DNA of 64,000 nucleotides. Origin: Williamsia sterculiae. GTDB lineage: Bacteria; Actinomycetota; Actinomycetes; Mycobacteriales; Mycobacteriaceae. A program made the position numbers and the translations under genes. The notes under the pieces were generated by a model, which saw only the letters and a program-made list of their open reading frames with translations, did no database searches and was not told where the DNA came from. The stretch's first letter is position 1, and every line of letters begins with the position of its first letter. The DNA lies in assembly GCF_900156495.1 (NCBI RefSeq), contig NZ_FTNT01000008.1, positions 62,001 through 126,000 on the forward strand. Direction: 5' to 3'. Positions 1 to 9,624 of this stretch are shown in pieces.

Positions 1-784
1 CTCGTATATCGAACTCCGGCCACCGTTGTGCGTACCCCATCATTGCTGAGATGTTCTTGGCTCCGACGTAGACTTTTACCTTATTCCTTGCATTTTCGCC
101 ATCGCCCACTTTTACAAAGTAGAAATCTAAACCTATGCTTTCAGCATAAGCTTGCGCTGTGTAGCAGTTCCACATTGCGGCGTCGCATCGAATGTCCTCG
201 TTGATAGCTTTCACTCGCATTAGAAGATTTCCAGGATCGTAGATTACGAGGTCACCTGCGGGATTGAACGCGCGCGAGTGCTCGATGTTCTCCGAGCTCA
301 CTGTTTCCTCCACGAAGTCGTTCAACGCGGAAATGGCCTCGCTTAACAATTTGTACAAATGGAGAACAATTGGCCTCATATCCGTTCCGCCAATGCCGCC
401 GCTTGCAAGAACTTGATTCATCGTGACAGCTTCTTGAAGTCTTGACCCCCGCGGAATGCCTAGCCTGTCAAACGCCAATATCAGAACGCTCTGTGTATTG
501 ATAATCTCGATGAGCAAAAATCTCAAATTGTAGGTAACATGGTAGTCGCGAACGTTGTCTTTAACACGCCGTAGCACTAGCGTGGGAACAACGATCCCTG
601 GTCCGATGAGAGCGAGCGTAGAAAGGATGCCGACTACAAAGTCCTGAGCGTCGTATACGAGGCCGAGTCCAATCGAAACCGCCGACATGAAGACCGCGAG
701 GGTCCCAGCTATCAGCACAACTAAATCAATGTCTCGATTATGAAACTCACGTTCGAACTCGAGGCGAGCTGGTGAAGCAAGCAT
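1..784 (-). CDS. Membrane-anchored hypothetical protein, C-terminus outside window
   Basis: An uninterrupted minus-strand frame runs from an ATG at 784 to the window edge (261 residues, no stop). It begins MLASPARLEFEREFHNRD. Two adjacent hydrophobic segments at about residues 17-38 and 42-62 are followed by a short basic stretch and a soluble part. I recognise no catalytic motif; the visible part contains YVGAKNISAMMGYAQRWPEF near the edge. The layout resembles small membrane-tethered sensors or phage-exclusion proteins, but no function can be given. Confidence 0.75.
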   Translation of the reverse strand, partial: MLASPARLEFEREFHNRDIDLVVLIAGTLAVFMSAVSIGLGLVYDAQDFVVGILSTLALIGPGIVVPTLVLRRVKDNVRDYHVTYNLRFLLIEIINTQSVLILAFDRLGIPRGSRLQEAVTMNQVLASGGIGGTDMRPIVLHLYKLLSEAISALNDFVEETVSSENIEHSRAFNPAGDLVIYDPGNLLMRVKAINEDIRCDAAMWNCYTAQAYAESIGLDFYFVKVGDGENARNKVKVYVGAKNISAMMGYAQRWPEFDIR

Positions 785-1217
785 GTTGCCGAGTATGGAG
801 CGAGGGGATCGCATGAAGCGATTATTGTCCGTGCAGATCGCGGCGCAACTGTGGCGCACCCAGGCGATGTCGATCTGTACGTGTCGGTGTTGGCAACTCG
901 GCTGGTCCAAGCATGGCCATCGCACCCCACCCAGCCCCCATCGCTGCAGCGCCAGCGTCATGAGCAGCGCGCGATGGACGTGGTCAGGCATGGCTTCGGT
1001 CTCTGTCATGGCGATCCGACGGCCCTGCGTGCCTTGCGGTTCCGACCATCGCCGGCAGTCATTCGTTCGCATGGATCAGTAACTTGAATTTACCTTCCAA
1101 TTACTACACGACGCGTCGTGTAGTCCAAACGGGTGCTTTTTCGGGCGCGATTGGAGAGTTTCGAATTTCGCGTGTGAATATTTGTTCCTGAGCGTTACAG
1201 AAACTCGTGGAGGAATA
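785..1217. other. Gene-free interval with a perfect palindrome
   Basis: A 433-base spacer between a minus-strand gene and a plus-strand gene pair, so it should hold divergent promoters. Overlapping small ORFs here have no ribosome-binding site or protein-like composition. The only striking structure is the 22-base palindrome at 1103-1124. GGAGGA just before 1218 is the ribosome-binding site of the next gene. Confidence 0.6.
1103..1124. repeat. 22-bp perfect palindrome, candidate operator
   Basis: The bases ACTACACGACG are followed directly by their exact reverse complement CGTCGTGTAGT, with no spacer. It lies in a divergent intergenic region, about 94 bases before the ATG at 1218. A gapless palindrome of this length is typical of an operator for a dimeric HTH repressor; no T-run follows, so it is not a terminator. 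The cognate regulator is not apparent. Confidence 0.7.
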
Positions 1218-2024
1218 ATGTCCGGTGGCCCATTCTCACAGCCCGTCGAACAACGCATGGCCGCTGGCGCACGCGGTGAACTGCTCAAGACCGTGCCGAT
1301 CGTGCAGCAGGGACGCAAGAACGACGTGCCATGGGTCATCGGCATCTATGCCGGCGGCGTCGTGCTCTCCATGATCCTGACCGGCGTGTTCTACGACTCG
1401 GCAGCCGCCCGCGTCGTCTCCACCCTGTTCGTCTGGGCCATGTGGATCGCCATCGCCTACCTCTTCGTCGCCATCGGCACCAAGCTCGCGCACAACATGG
1501 CCACCTGGGGCATTGCACTGGTCGCAGGAGTGTTGGCAGTGCTCAGCACGATCGGCAACGTCATCGCACTATCGACGCTGAACACCGCGAACAACCTCTT
1601 CGCCGGCACATCGGTACACCTGCCCGGAGCCGGCACCTACGGCACGCTCATGGTCGTCAACGCCGCAGTAGCGGCGATCGCGTTCACGCTCACCGTGAAG
1701 ATGAGCCGCGCCATGAAGAACCTGTCGAGCGCGCCGGCTGCGCCCGGAGCACCTGCCGCCCTCGAACCCGCTCCGCAACAGCCGAACGTCGGATACCCGA
1801 CGCAGCAGGCTCCGTCGGTTGGATACCCCACGAATGCCACGCCCGCCGCGGGCTACCCGGCGCAGTCACCTCAGCCGACGACCGGTTACCCCTCGGTCGG
1901 TTACCCGCAGCAAGCACCGGCCACCGGCTTCGCGAGCAACGCCCAATCGCAATACCCGAGTCCCCCGCGCCACGAGCCCAAGACGTACGACGACCAGGCT
2001 CCGCACCCGGACATGTGGCAGTAG
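1218..2024 (+). CDS. Four-segment membrane protein with Gly-Tyr-Pro-rich tail
   Basis: Start ATG 1218 (MSGGPFSQPVEQRM) is preceded by GGAGGAATA; an upstream in-frame ATG at 1182 lacks such a site. After about 45 polar residues come four hydrophobic segments (about residues 37-57, 64-88, 93-115, 135-155), then a cytosolic-type tail rich in P, Q, G and Y with repeated VGYPTQQ/AGYP motifs (residues 185-260). Such low-complexity tails occur in actinobacterial membrane proteins of unknown role. It lies 14 bases before the next gene and probably shares its transcript. Confidence 0.75.
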   Translation: MSGGPFSQPVEQRMAAGARGELLKTVPIVQQGRKNDVPWVIGIYAGGVVLSMILTGVFYDSAAARVVSTLFVWAMWIAIAYLFVAIGTKLAHNMATWGIALVAGVLAVLSTIGNVIALSTLNTANNLFAGTSVHLPGAGTYGTLMVVNAAVAAIAFTLTVKMSRAMKNLSSAPAAPGAPAALEPAPQQPNVGYPTQQAPSVGYPTNATPAAGYPAQSPQPTTGYPSVGYPQQAPATGFASNAQSQYPSPPRHEPKTYDDQAPHPDMWQ

Positions 2025-2038
2025 GGCAACGGCAGCGA

Positions 2039-3202
2039 ATGACGGGCACCGCACGCTTCAATCCTCCGCCGAACTGGCCCAAACCCGTCGACGGTTGGAC
2101 TCCGCCACCGAACTGGGTACCTGACCCGTCATGGCCGGATCCACCCAAGGGATGGCGGTTATGGGTCGATGAGACGCCGGCCGAAGGCACGAAGTCAGAG
2201 CCGAATCAGTCACCCGAGCCAGCAGCTACCGCGGTAACGCCTACGGCACCCGGCAAGACCAACGACCTCGCAGTTGCAGCGCTCATATGCGGTCTGGTCA
2301 TCTCGCCGGTCGGCATCATCCTCGGACACATCTCGCTGTCTCAGATCAAGAAGCGCAATGAGAGCGGCCGCGGACTCGCATTGGCCGGCTTGATCATCGG
2401 ATACGCGTTCACCGCGATTGCACTGATCGCCATCATCGCGTCCGTGATGGCGTTTAGCAGTGCGGTAAGCAGCATTAACGATGCAGTTGCGACGACTACG
2501 AGCGCGCCCGACTCTGTGAGCGACGACTCGCCTAGTGAGTCGACTAGCGGTAGTGCTCCGACCAGCAGCAGTTCATCATTCGCGAGCCGCGAACAAGCGG
2601 TGGAGTACGCCGTGCCTATGTTCAATAGCGGAGAAAGCTCGAGTGCCGAGCAACTGTTCGGCGCGGACTACCTGGTCCGCGAACCGTCCGACAGCGACAA
2701 TGCAGACGACCTGGCCAAACACGTGCTGGAACAGTGGCAAATCAATCTCCAAACAATCATGTCCTATGGAGAAACAAATTATGCCGAGGGGGTAAAACTT
2801 CTAGATGCCGCAGTTGACAAGCGCACTGCAGACTCCCCGCCCTACGCCAACGATGTGAGAAACCCCAGCCACTTAGCCTTCTCGGACTTCATCGCGCAAC
2901 AGATCAGCCAGTCTCAACGGGAAAACGAAGGCAAGTACGAGGTCGTCGACCACTCGGTAATATTTCAGCACACGCAATTCCAGTCGGTAGAACCGAGCGG
3001 CGAGAAAACAATCATCTTAACTGCGCGCAACCCAATCACTGCAGACATTGTTCAGTACACGTTCCAAAAGCAGCGAGGGACAAATCCCCAGAACAACATG
3101 TATGTTCTGGTACAGGTGGTTGATCCTAATCAACAACGTGACTACATGGCCCCGTCCCAGCCGTACTACATCGAGAAGTTGGCCGACCTGAAGATTGATT
3201 AG
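2039..3202 (+). CDS. DUF4190-type membrane protein with extracytoplasmic domain
   Basis: 387 residues. The N-terminus carries the Pro/Trp-rich repeat NPPPNWPKPVDGW...PDPSWPDPPKGW often placed before membrane anchors in mycolata proteins. Residues about 79-140 form the two-helix DUF4190 module (NDLAVAALICGLVISPVGI, then QIKKRNESGRGLALAGLIIG). A Ser/Thr/Asp linker and a soluble C-terminal domain with no recognised family follow. The ATG at 2039 follows the upstream stop by 14 bases; the longer frame upstream of it is a shadow of the previous gene. Confidence 0.8.
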   Translation: MTGTARFNPPPNWPKPVDGWTPPPNWVPDPSWPDPPKGWRLWVDETPAEGTKSEPNQSPEPAATAVTPTAPGKTNDLAVAALICGLVISPVGIILGHISLSQIKKRNESGRGLALAGLIIGYAFTAIALIAIIASVMAFSSAVSSINDAVATTTSAPDSVSDDSPSESTSGSAPTSSSSSFASREQAVEYAVPMFNSGESSSAEQLFGADYLVREPSDSDNADDLAKHVLEQWQINLQTIMSYGETNYAEGVKLLDAAVDKRTADSPPYANDVRNPSHLAFSDFIAQQISQSQRENEGKYEVVDHSVIFQHTQFQSVEPSGEKTIILTARNPITADIVQYTFQKQRGTNPQNNMYVLVQVVDPNQQRDYMAPSQPYYIEKLADLKID

Positions 3203-3229
3203 CCGTAAGCGGGTGTCGGCACTCAATCT

Positions 3230-3997
3230 CTATCTACCAAACAGCCGTCGCTCCACAACGTCCGGCGACGTACCCAGCTCCGCGGCCCAGTCGTTCGCCA
3301 GATCCAGGTAGCGCCCGTACATGTCGGCCGGGCCGCGTTCGACCCACTCCCCGACCTTGAGGTAGTTGAGCGTGTCAACCACGTTGCTGTCGTAGATCAG
3401 CGGCTCCCCGAGCTGGGGCTTTGATCCGTAACCGCCGAAGTAGAGGAACTTGGTGAAGTACCCCGAGTTGAGGCCACTGATCTTCAAGCGGCCCTGCAGC
3501 GCTCGGTAAGCACTTACCGGACCTTCGCCTCGCAGAACCTGGAGTGCCTTCGCCAGCTTCGCCTCAGCTTCCGGGTCATGGAATGGCTTTAGTGCCCGTG
3601 CGACATTCTGACCGCCGGTTCCGGCTCCCCATGCACACGCGGCGACGTGCAACTGGGCGGCAGCGAGCGGATCATCCGACACGTGGCGCTGCTCGGCGAT
3701 TCTGAATACGTCACGCCGGGCGATAACCCGGTACTTCCCCTGTTGCGGCAGATCATCAAATTCCACGGGGAGCAGATCGGTACTGGGCAGCCTGGCGGCG
3801 ATAAGCGCCGGGTCGAACTTGATGGCCTGGTCGAGCACCCAGTCACGTCCGGGTACTACGCCATCTGGGAATAGATTTGGTGGGACTGTCATGGGGTCGA
3901 GGTTAACAACAATTACAAATGCGCCACTATGGACGTCTTTGGTGGCCAACCATGTAGTCCGAACAGCTGCTTCCGCATCCCGGTCTCTCCCGGGCAC
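3230..3997 (-). CDS. OGG-fold (8-oxoguanine glycosylase-like) protein
   Basis: 255 residues. The C-terminal half has the signature of the actinobacterial OGG-fold family: SAYRALQGRLKISGLNSGYF followed by TKFLYFGGYGSK. Members are annotated as 8-oxoguanine DNA glycosylase-fold proteins; activity is mostly untested. The N-terminal part (VLDQAIKFDPALIAARLP, EFDDLPQQGKYRV) is less conserved. The start is uncertain: GTG 3997 gives a coding-looking extension, while ATG 3892 gives a 220-residue protein. It faces the plus-strand gene pair to its left. Confidence 0.65.
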   Translation of the reverse strand: MPGRDRDAEAAVRTTWLATKDVHSGAFVIVVNLDPMTVPPNLFPDGVVPGRDWVLDQAIKFDPALIAARLPSTDLLPVEFDDLPQQGKYRVIARRDVFRIAEQRHVSDDPLAAAQLHVAACAWGAGTGGQNVARALKPFHDPEAEAKLAKALQVLRGEGPVSAYRALQGRLKISGLNSGYFTKFLYFGGYGSKPQLGEPLIYDSNVVDTLNYLKVGEWVERGPADMYGRYLDLANDWAAELGTSPDVVERRLFGR

Positions 3998-4065
3998 GCT
4001 TCATCCATCACCTTTGTGGATGACCGCTGCCCTTATTCAGGGCGCACCCGGAATGGAGCAACCCA

Positions 4066-4884
4066 TTGCAAGAGAGCCTCAATGAGTCGGGTGGACCGGT
4101 AGCCAACCCGGCTCAGTCATCGCAGCCCAAGAGCAGTCGCAACCGCCTAGCCATCGTCATCGTCGCTGTGGTCGTAGTCCTGGGCGCGGCGTATGGGGCC
4201 TGGTCTATGAGCAAGCAGTTCGATGACGCCGACAAGGCCGAGGATGCGGGTAACGCGGCGTTGGGCCTGTCTTCGACGGGCATCGCCCAGTCATCGTCGC
4301 CAACTATCACATTGAGTGCAGGAGCGGTCAATGCACAACGTCGGTTTGACGCCGCAAAAGGAAGCCTGCCAGCGCAAATTGACGCGAAGCTCGTACAACT
4401 GGGATGGGGAGATTACAATATCAAAACTGCGCCAATAACTAACTCCTCAGTCAATATGACACCGCAGCAGATCATTGATCGAAACTTTGCTCAGGGCGTA
4501 TGGCTACAAACGAACTCAGACAAGGGACAGGCGCTAAGCGACATCGGCTTGGCGATTCAGCCCGAAACTGAGCTGTATAGCGCGATGAGCGCTGACATCA
4601 GCAAAGGGAAAGTGCAATCCGATCCAGAAGTAGTTGTGTCGTCCAAGCGGTTCGACAATGGTCACTATGAGAACAACGGCCTGACAATAGACTCAGATGA
4701 CCGCCCGACGGTACTAATTGCTACCACTGGGATTTTCCACGGTGGCAACACAATTCAAGTCTACCAATATGACGAGACTCGCGACAGAAAATCTGGTGAG
4801 TGGCGTCAGACTCAGACAATCGAGAAAGATCGGCCGGGATGGTTCGATCCAGCGAATCTTGATAAGGCAACTATACAAGAGTAA
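4066..4884 (+). CDS. Single-pass exported hypothetical protein
   Basis: The start is TTG 4066, with GGAG seven bases upstream; the nearby ATG at 4053 is in another frame and stops at once. A positively charged N-terminus (SQPKSSRNR) precedes one transmembrane helix (LAIVIVAVVVVLGAAYGAW, residues 28-46). The rest is a polar extracytoplasmic domain of about 220 residues with two motifs that read like a surface-exposed domain (NAQRRFDAAKGSLPAQIDAK; TVLIATTGIFHGGNTIQV). I recognise no family. It converges on the tail-fibre gene. Confidence 0.75.
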   Translation: MQESLNESGGPVANPAQSSQPKSSRNRLAIVIVAVVVVLGAAYGAWSMSKQFDDADKAEDAGNAALGLSSTGIAQSSSPTITLSAGAVNAQRRFDAAKGSLPAQIDAKLVQLGWGDYNIKTAPITNSSVNMTPQQIIDRNFAQGVWLQTNSDKGQALSDIGLAIQPETELYSAMSADISKGKVQSDPEVVVSSKRFDNGHYENNGLTIDSDDRPTVLIATTGIFHGGNTIQVYQYDETRDRKSGEWRQTQTIEKDRPGWFDPANLDKATIQE

Positions 4885-4943
4885 GACTGTGCGTCGGCAT
4901 TGGACACCCGTAGCGGGTATCACGGGAAATTGCTTGGAGTAGC

Positions 4944-7900
4944 TTAATTACCCCCCACAACCAACCACCCGCTCCCCGTACTCACCACCACCACGAACTT
5001 CCACTGCGCATTCAGCACATACGTCGAAGCCCCGTCGATCGTCTGCGAGGAACTCGTGGCTACGGTCAGGTTGTTCGAGCCGGCGCTTATGCGCTTGAGG
5101 GTGTACTGGCGGCCGGTGCAGGTCGAGGCGTCCGGGAGCGTCAGGTTGAAGGCTGCCGAGGTGGTGTCACCCGAGACGACTGAGTCGGTCGCGGTGAGGG
5201 TGTAGGCAGCGGTCTTGGCGGTGAAGGCGGTGGCGAAAGAACCGCCGGATTGCAGAGTCGAGGTGGCCGCGACATTCCCTCCCGCATACAGACCAACCGA
5301 GTTCACCCTCACCTTGGTGCTGCCAGCAACGTTGATCGTCGTGCCGTTGGCGGTGTCAAACACGACGGAGTCGATCTTTGTCGTGCCACCACCCCACTGG
5401 AACTTGAGGCCGGAGTTGTAGCCGAAGTAGACCGTCGAGAAGTTTGAGGTCGTCAGGTCAGGCATTAGGTGAATGTCGGGTGTTGTTCCGGTATTGATTC
5501 GGAACAGGGACACAAAACTGCCCGCCGCGTTTGACGACTGAATGACCTGGTTGTTCGCCAGGGTGATCGCGGCGTTGGCCTTCAGCTCACTCGTAAACGT
5601 CTTGCTGCCCGCTACTGTCTGGGCGGTCGTCAGGTCGACGAAGTTCTGGGTGCTCGACCCGGTACCGCCGTTGGCGATCGGAACCAGGCCCGACACTGGC
5701 GCGCGCAGCGTGTACCACGTGCCGCTCGTCGCGGTGCTGACCAACGTGACCGAGTCGTACTGGGTAGCGAGCACATAGTTCGTCGCCCCGTCGATGGTGC
5801 CGGCAATGGTCACGGCGTTGGCCGATGAGTCGATCTTCTTGATCGTGAATCGGTACCCAGGAGTAGTTGTCCCTGGCAGCGTCACGGTGAATGCGCCCGA
5901 TGACGCGTTGCAGTAGTTCGTCTCGCCGCCGTAGGTCAGCCCAAGCGTCGTCGCGCCCGTAATCGTGTTGATCCCGGACTGGTAGTTGCCACCGTTCAGC
6001 AGCCCAGTGAACGACGCCGTGCCGCCCGTCGAGATGGTGTATGACCCACTGGCGCGAAGGCCGAGGGCGGCCAGGGCAACACCCAGATCAGTACTGGCCG
6101 ATGGTTGAGCTGTAGGAGTGGCACCGAAGAAGCCCAGCTTCTGGGTCGTCGCCGTTGCTATTTGAGTACCTGTCGTCGTTCCGAGTGTGACGGTTGCCCC
6201 GTCGGACAACGTTGTGCTACCGAGTGTCTTGTTGGTCAACGTGGCAACAGCGCTGTTCTTCGTCGCGTCGCTGGTGTTGTCGACGTTCGCGAGCCCCACG
6301 GCCGTCTTATCCATCGTCTGCCAGGTCTTGTCACCCCGGTAGTACTGGCTGGTCGTGCCAGCCGTTACGGTCGGCTCTTTGCCCGCGAGTCCAGGGACGG
6401 TTGGGTTCGGGTAACTACCAGATAGGTCGCCGCCAGCAGTGCCCGAAGGTGGGGCGGTCTCTGCGTACGACAGGGCGCGACCCGTCTCGCGCCAGTACGT
6501 GCCGTCCCACATGTAGTCGACGAAGTCGATAGCGCCGGCTGTCGTAGAGAGCACTAACGAGTTCTTGGCGTGCTTCACGTTCGATGAGAAGGTCGGCACC
6601 CGGCTGCCAGTCGCGTCCTGCGTGTATTGCAGCGTCAGCGTCTCACCCGGTATGAGGCAACTGGCGAACGTGATGGTCGCGTTGCCTGTGAGGGTGATGG
6701 ACTGCGTGCGGCCGGCATTGCGGTTGACGGTCGTCGACGTCGACACGCTGCCGATGGCGTTCAGCAGTTCAGGGTTGAGGCCATGGTTGTTCTTGACGAT
6801 CGTGGAGCTCGATACGCTGCTGATTGGTGTCGGTACCGACGACGTCAGGAATTGGTTGAGCGACACCACATTACTGTTGCCGGTTTGCTCCTGGATCCCG
6901 TAGGTGACGTGATCCATCATGTTGTTACCGACGACGTTGAAGTGATCCGTGTTGTCGAGCAGGATTCCGACACCGGAGTAGCGGGTGACGTTACCCATGA
7001 TCGACCCGAGCGAGCAGTACTTGGCGGTGATTGCAGCCGAAGGAGTGCTCTGGGCGTTGACGATGTTGTCGTTGATGGCGATTCGGTAGGTTCGTATCGA
7101 ACCGGACGGCCCGTTGACATATATGCGCGAGTTCTCAGTGACGTTGCCCGCGATGAGGTCGGAGCCCTCGCTGGCAGTCGATGATGAGTTCCCGTTGATC
7201 GTGATCGTGCCCCACGTCTTGTTCTTGGCGTTCTTGACCGTGTTGTTGACGATCTTCGAAAGGGCATTCGGCCATTGCTCGAACCCGAAGAAGATGTCGC
7301 CCTCGGTGTTGTTGTCCGAGTACGTCACCCGGTAGATACCGACGATGTCGATAGCCGCGCTGTACTGATGGCCGCTGGCGGCGTCCTGGGTGATGGTGTT
7401 GCCGTAGATGTGCATGTCTTTGAGCACGGATGACGCCCCTGAGTCGTTCGTGCCTCCGCCGATGAGGTCATTGCCGCCCAGCCCGTCGATCAGGTTGTTG
7501 AAATACCAGAAGCCCGACGACGTCGTGTTGTACGTGTGAGTGAAGATGCCGAAGCCACCAATGTTGGTGAGGTAGCAGTCGCGGACGGTGACGCTGTTGC
7601 AGCGGTAGATGTCGAACAGGAAGTCGTTGTAGTTGTGGCTCGATGAGTCGGTACGGAAGTTCGAGAACTGCACGTTGCTCTTGCTGTCCATGGCAAAGCC
7701 CTTGCCCGAACCGAAGATGAGCAAGCTGTTGTACCCGGCACCCTCGATGAGCGTGTTCGACGCTGGCGTCAGGTTGCTACCGAAGATGTATCTGCGCGCG
7801 GGAATGTGAACCTTGCTCGACGCCGTCGACGCCAAGGCCGCATTGAACGCGGTCGAATCGTCGGTTCCGTAGTGGAACGTGGCACCACTCACCGAGGCTG

Positions 7901-9245
7901 TTGCCGCCGTCGAGAGCGTGACGGTCGTGGCGTTGGTTACTGTGCTGATCGTCGCCGTCAGTCCGTAGTTCCACGGCGTGGACGGATCGGCTACTCCAGC
8001 GTTCAGCACGATGATGACCTTGCCGATGTCGGCACCGGTGAAGCCGGCGCTACTGGAGGTGAATGTGCTCGACCCCGCAGTGATGGCTCCGTCGGTGTAC
8101 TTCTTGGCGTTACCTACTGCCCCGAAATCGATGACGTTGTTGACCTTCGCCACGTTCCTGACTGACGGCACAGTGATTGTCCCGCCCAGATCTCCCCCGA
8201 GCTGCACCTTCGTGTCGAGCGCCCCCTGTGTTGCCGTGCTGATGGGCTTGGAGAGGTCGGAGGTGTTGTCGACACTGGCTAGCCCGACGTCGCTCTTGCC
8301 GAGCGTCACCGTGCCCGTCTTGCCCGCCACGCTTTGAACCGGTGCGGCGGCACTGGCGCGGGCGCTGGTGAAGTAGAGGTTGGTCGTGCCCTCGGCCAGG
8401 GCGTCGGTCGAACCGGGACTCGCGACCAGTCGGATGTAGGCCGTACCTGACCAGCGGTACTCGAAGTTCGTGTCGAGCGCGATGTAGATCTTGCCGGTCT
8501 CCCCCGTTGCTGGCATGGCCGCGAGATTGGCGTACTCCAGCACGTCGTCGACGTAACTCGGGAGTTGGCCCGCGGGGACTTTGCCGGTGGCGTCCAACGC
8601 TGCGTAGCCACCGGCAGCGCCCTTGTTCGCCGGGTTCTCGGGTGCGAAGCCCAGCGCGGCTTGCTTGCCGTCCAACGCCGTCTGAAGCCCCGTGACGGTC
8701 GATATGGCTTGAGAGCCTGTGTGAGTCGACCTGTCCCGCAATGCCGCGTCAGACGCGTTCTGCGTAGCTCCAGGCGCTATGCCGGCGAGCTTGGACTGCT
8801 CGGCCGTCGTGTAGTCGTTGGTAGAGAGGCCTTTGCCGGCAACGACGTCGACTTTGGTTGCGAGGGCGGTCTGTGTGGCGGTGCTGACGGGCTTGCTCGC
8901 GTCGCTGGTGTTATCGACACTGCCAAGGCCGACCTGCGACTTGGTGACCGCATGCGGATTGTCCGTGCGGGAGGTATGCGCCGCGAGTGCTGCTGCCGCG
9001 GCCGTCGCCACTGAAGTGTCTTGGGTATCGACGTACGTCTTGCTCGCCTTGGCCGCGAGTCCGGGAACGGTTGGGGCGTCAGCCGTGCCGCCGAGATCGC
9101 CGGCGAGCTTGATCTTGCCTTTCACCGTGGTGCTGGCATCAGGAACGAGTGCCGAGCCGGCGCTGACCGTGACGACGGTGACGTTGCCTTCCTCGGTGAC
9201 GACGACCTTGTCCGACGACTGGGTGACGGTGACGTGCTCACTCAT
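4944..9245 (-). CDS. Phage tail fibre/receptor-binding protein with beta-helix domain
   Basis: 1433 residues. An N-terminal virion-attachment-like region (1-90) is followed by trimeric-fibre linkers carrying VGLGSVDNTSD-type repeats at about residues 105, 320 and again past 970, each followed by KPVSTATQ-like helices. From about residue 368 (VIDFGAVGN) to 790 there is a right-handed beta-helix/pectate-lyase-3 type domain (ADIGKVIIV, RYIFGSNLTP, LIEGAGYNSLL), as in host-polysaccharide depolymerases. Repeated beta-prism-like C-terminal modules (SYTISTGG; TATDSVVSGD) end the protein. It overlaps the upstream gene by ATGA, so it is translationally coupled. It should form the distal fibre that binds or cleaves cell-envelope glycan. 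Confidence 0.9.
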   Translation of the reverse strand: MSEHVTVTQSSDKVVVTEEGNVTVVTVSAGSALVPDASTTVKGKIKLAGDLGGTADAPTVPGLAAKASKTYVDTQDTSVATAAAAALAAHTSRTDNPHAVTKSQVGLGSVDNTSDASKPVSTATQTALATKVDVVAGKGLSTNDYTTAEQSKLAGIAPGATQNASDAALRDRSTHTGSQAISTVTGLQTALDGKQAALGFAPENPANKGAAGGYAALDATGKVPAGQLPSYVDDVLEYANLAAMPATGETGKIYIALDTNFEYRWSGTAYIRLVASPGSTDALAEGTTNLYFTSARASAAAPVQSVAGKTGTVTLGKSDVGLASVDNTSDLSKPISTATQGALDTKVQLGGDLGGTITVPSVRNVAKVNNVIDFGAVGNAKKYTDGAITAGSSTFTSSSAGFTGADIGKVIIVLNAGVADPSTPWNYGLTATISTVTNATTVTLSTAATASVSGATFHYGTDDSTAFNAALASTASSKVHIPARRYIFGSNLTPASNTLIEGAGYNSLLIFGSGKGFAMDSKSNVQFSNFRTDSSSHNYNDFLFDIYRCNSVTVRDCYLTNIGGFGIFTHTYNTTSSGFWYFNNLIDGLGGNDLIGGGTNDSGASSVLKDMHIYGNTITQDAASGHQYSAAIDIVGIYRVTYSDNNTEGDIFFGFEQWPNALSKIVNNTVKNAKNKTWGTITINGNSSSTASEGSDLIAGNVTENSRIYVNGPSGSIRTYRIAINDNIVNAQSTPSAAITAKYCSLGSIMGNVTRYSGVGILLDNTDHFNVVGNNMMDHVTYGIQEQTGNSNVVSLNQFLTSSVPTPISSVSSSTIVKNNHGLNPELLNAIGSVSTSTTVNRNAGRTQSITLTGNATITFASCLIPGETLTLQYTQDATGSRVPTFSSNVKHAKNSLVLSTTAGAIDFVDYMWDGTYWRETGRALSYAETAPPSGTAGGDLSGSYPNPTVPGLAGKEPTVTAGTTSQYYRGDKTWQTMDKTAVGLANVDNTSDATKNSAVATLTNKTLGSTTLSDGATVTLGTTTGTQIATATTQKLGFFGATPTAQPSASTDLGVALAALGLRASGSYTISTGGTASFTGLLNGGNYQSGINTITGATTLGLTYGGETNYCNASSGAFTVTLPGTTTPGYRFTIKKIDSSANAVTIAGTIDGATNYVLATQYDSVTLVSTATSGTWYTLRAPVSGLVPIANGGTGSSTQNFVDLTTAQTVAGSKTFTSELKANAAITLANNQVIQSSNAAGSFVSLFRINTGTTPDIHLMPDLTTSNFSTVYFGYNSGLKFQWGGGTTKIDSVVFDTANGTTINVAGSTKVRVNSVGLYAGGNVAATSTLQSGGSFATAFTAKTAAYTLTATDSVVSGDTTSAAFNLTLPDASTCTGRQYTLKRISAGSNNLTVATSSSQTIDGASTYVLNAQWKFVVVVSTGSGWLVVGGN

Positions 9246-9583
9246 GCGGTGGTCTCCGCAGAGATCACCACCACTCCCTCGATCAGGCGCTTCTTGTCGC
9301 CGGGGCGGTCGACACGCAGGCTGTAGTGTGCCGAGCTGAACGTGTAGTTGAGGGTGACAGTGTCCGGGATCTCCAGGTAGACCGAGCCGTCCAGCGGAAC
9401 CGCAGTCAGGTACTGAGTTACGTCGCTCAACAGTGCCGAGGTGAGGGACTTAGAACGCCGCAACTGCATCCGGCAGGTCGCACCGGTCAGATCGACGGGC
9501 TGGTTTCCGTCATCGGTCCAGCGAAACTTGAACCGCGCCGTGGTGCCCTGTTCGATCGTGAGGTTGTAAATGCCAGCTGTCAT
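9242..9583 (-). CDS. Baseplate/fibre-associated phage protein
   Basis: 113 residues from ATG 9583 (MTAGIYNLTIEQGTT). The sequence FRWTDDGNQPVDLTGATCRM, followed by YLEIPDTVT and YSLRVDRP, is the all-beta N-terminal domain type common in baseplate upper proteins of actinophages and lactococcal phages (BppU-like). These connect fibres to the tail tip. Its stop overlaps the fibre start by four bases. A longer ORF start at 9649 would overlap the previous gene by 25 bases; no strong ribosome-binding site decides between them. Confidence 0.75.
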   Translation of the reverse strand: MTAGIYNLTIEQGTTARFKFRWTDDGNQPVDLTGATCRMQLRRSKSLTSALLSDVTQYLTAVPLDGSVYLEIPDTVTLNYTFSSAHYSLRVDRPGDKKRLIEGVVVISAETTA

Positions 9584-9624
9584 ATCTAGCTTGAATATAT
9601 CATCGACTACCGATAATCGAAACG

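Noticed and set aside
783-1345. Several small ORFs on both strands before 1218
   Set aside because: Composition is Arg/Cys/Ser-rich without pattern, no ribosome-binding sites, and they overlap a palindrome and the true gene start.
1331-2038. Long upstream extension of the 2039-3202 gene
   Set aside because: This part is the +2 frame of the membrane-protein gene at 1218-2024 and is very Arg/His-rich; the real start is ATG 2039.
4885-4943. Possible terminator ACCCG-TAG-CGGGT between convergent genes
   Set aside because: Only five pairs and no T-run on either strand.
5215-9339. Many plus-strand ORFs opposite the tail-fibre gene
   Set aside because: They are antisense shadows of a high-GC repetitive coding sequence; no starts with binding sites and no protein-like patterns.
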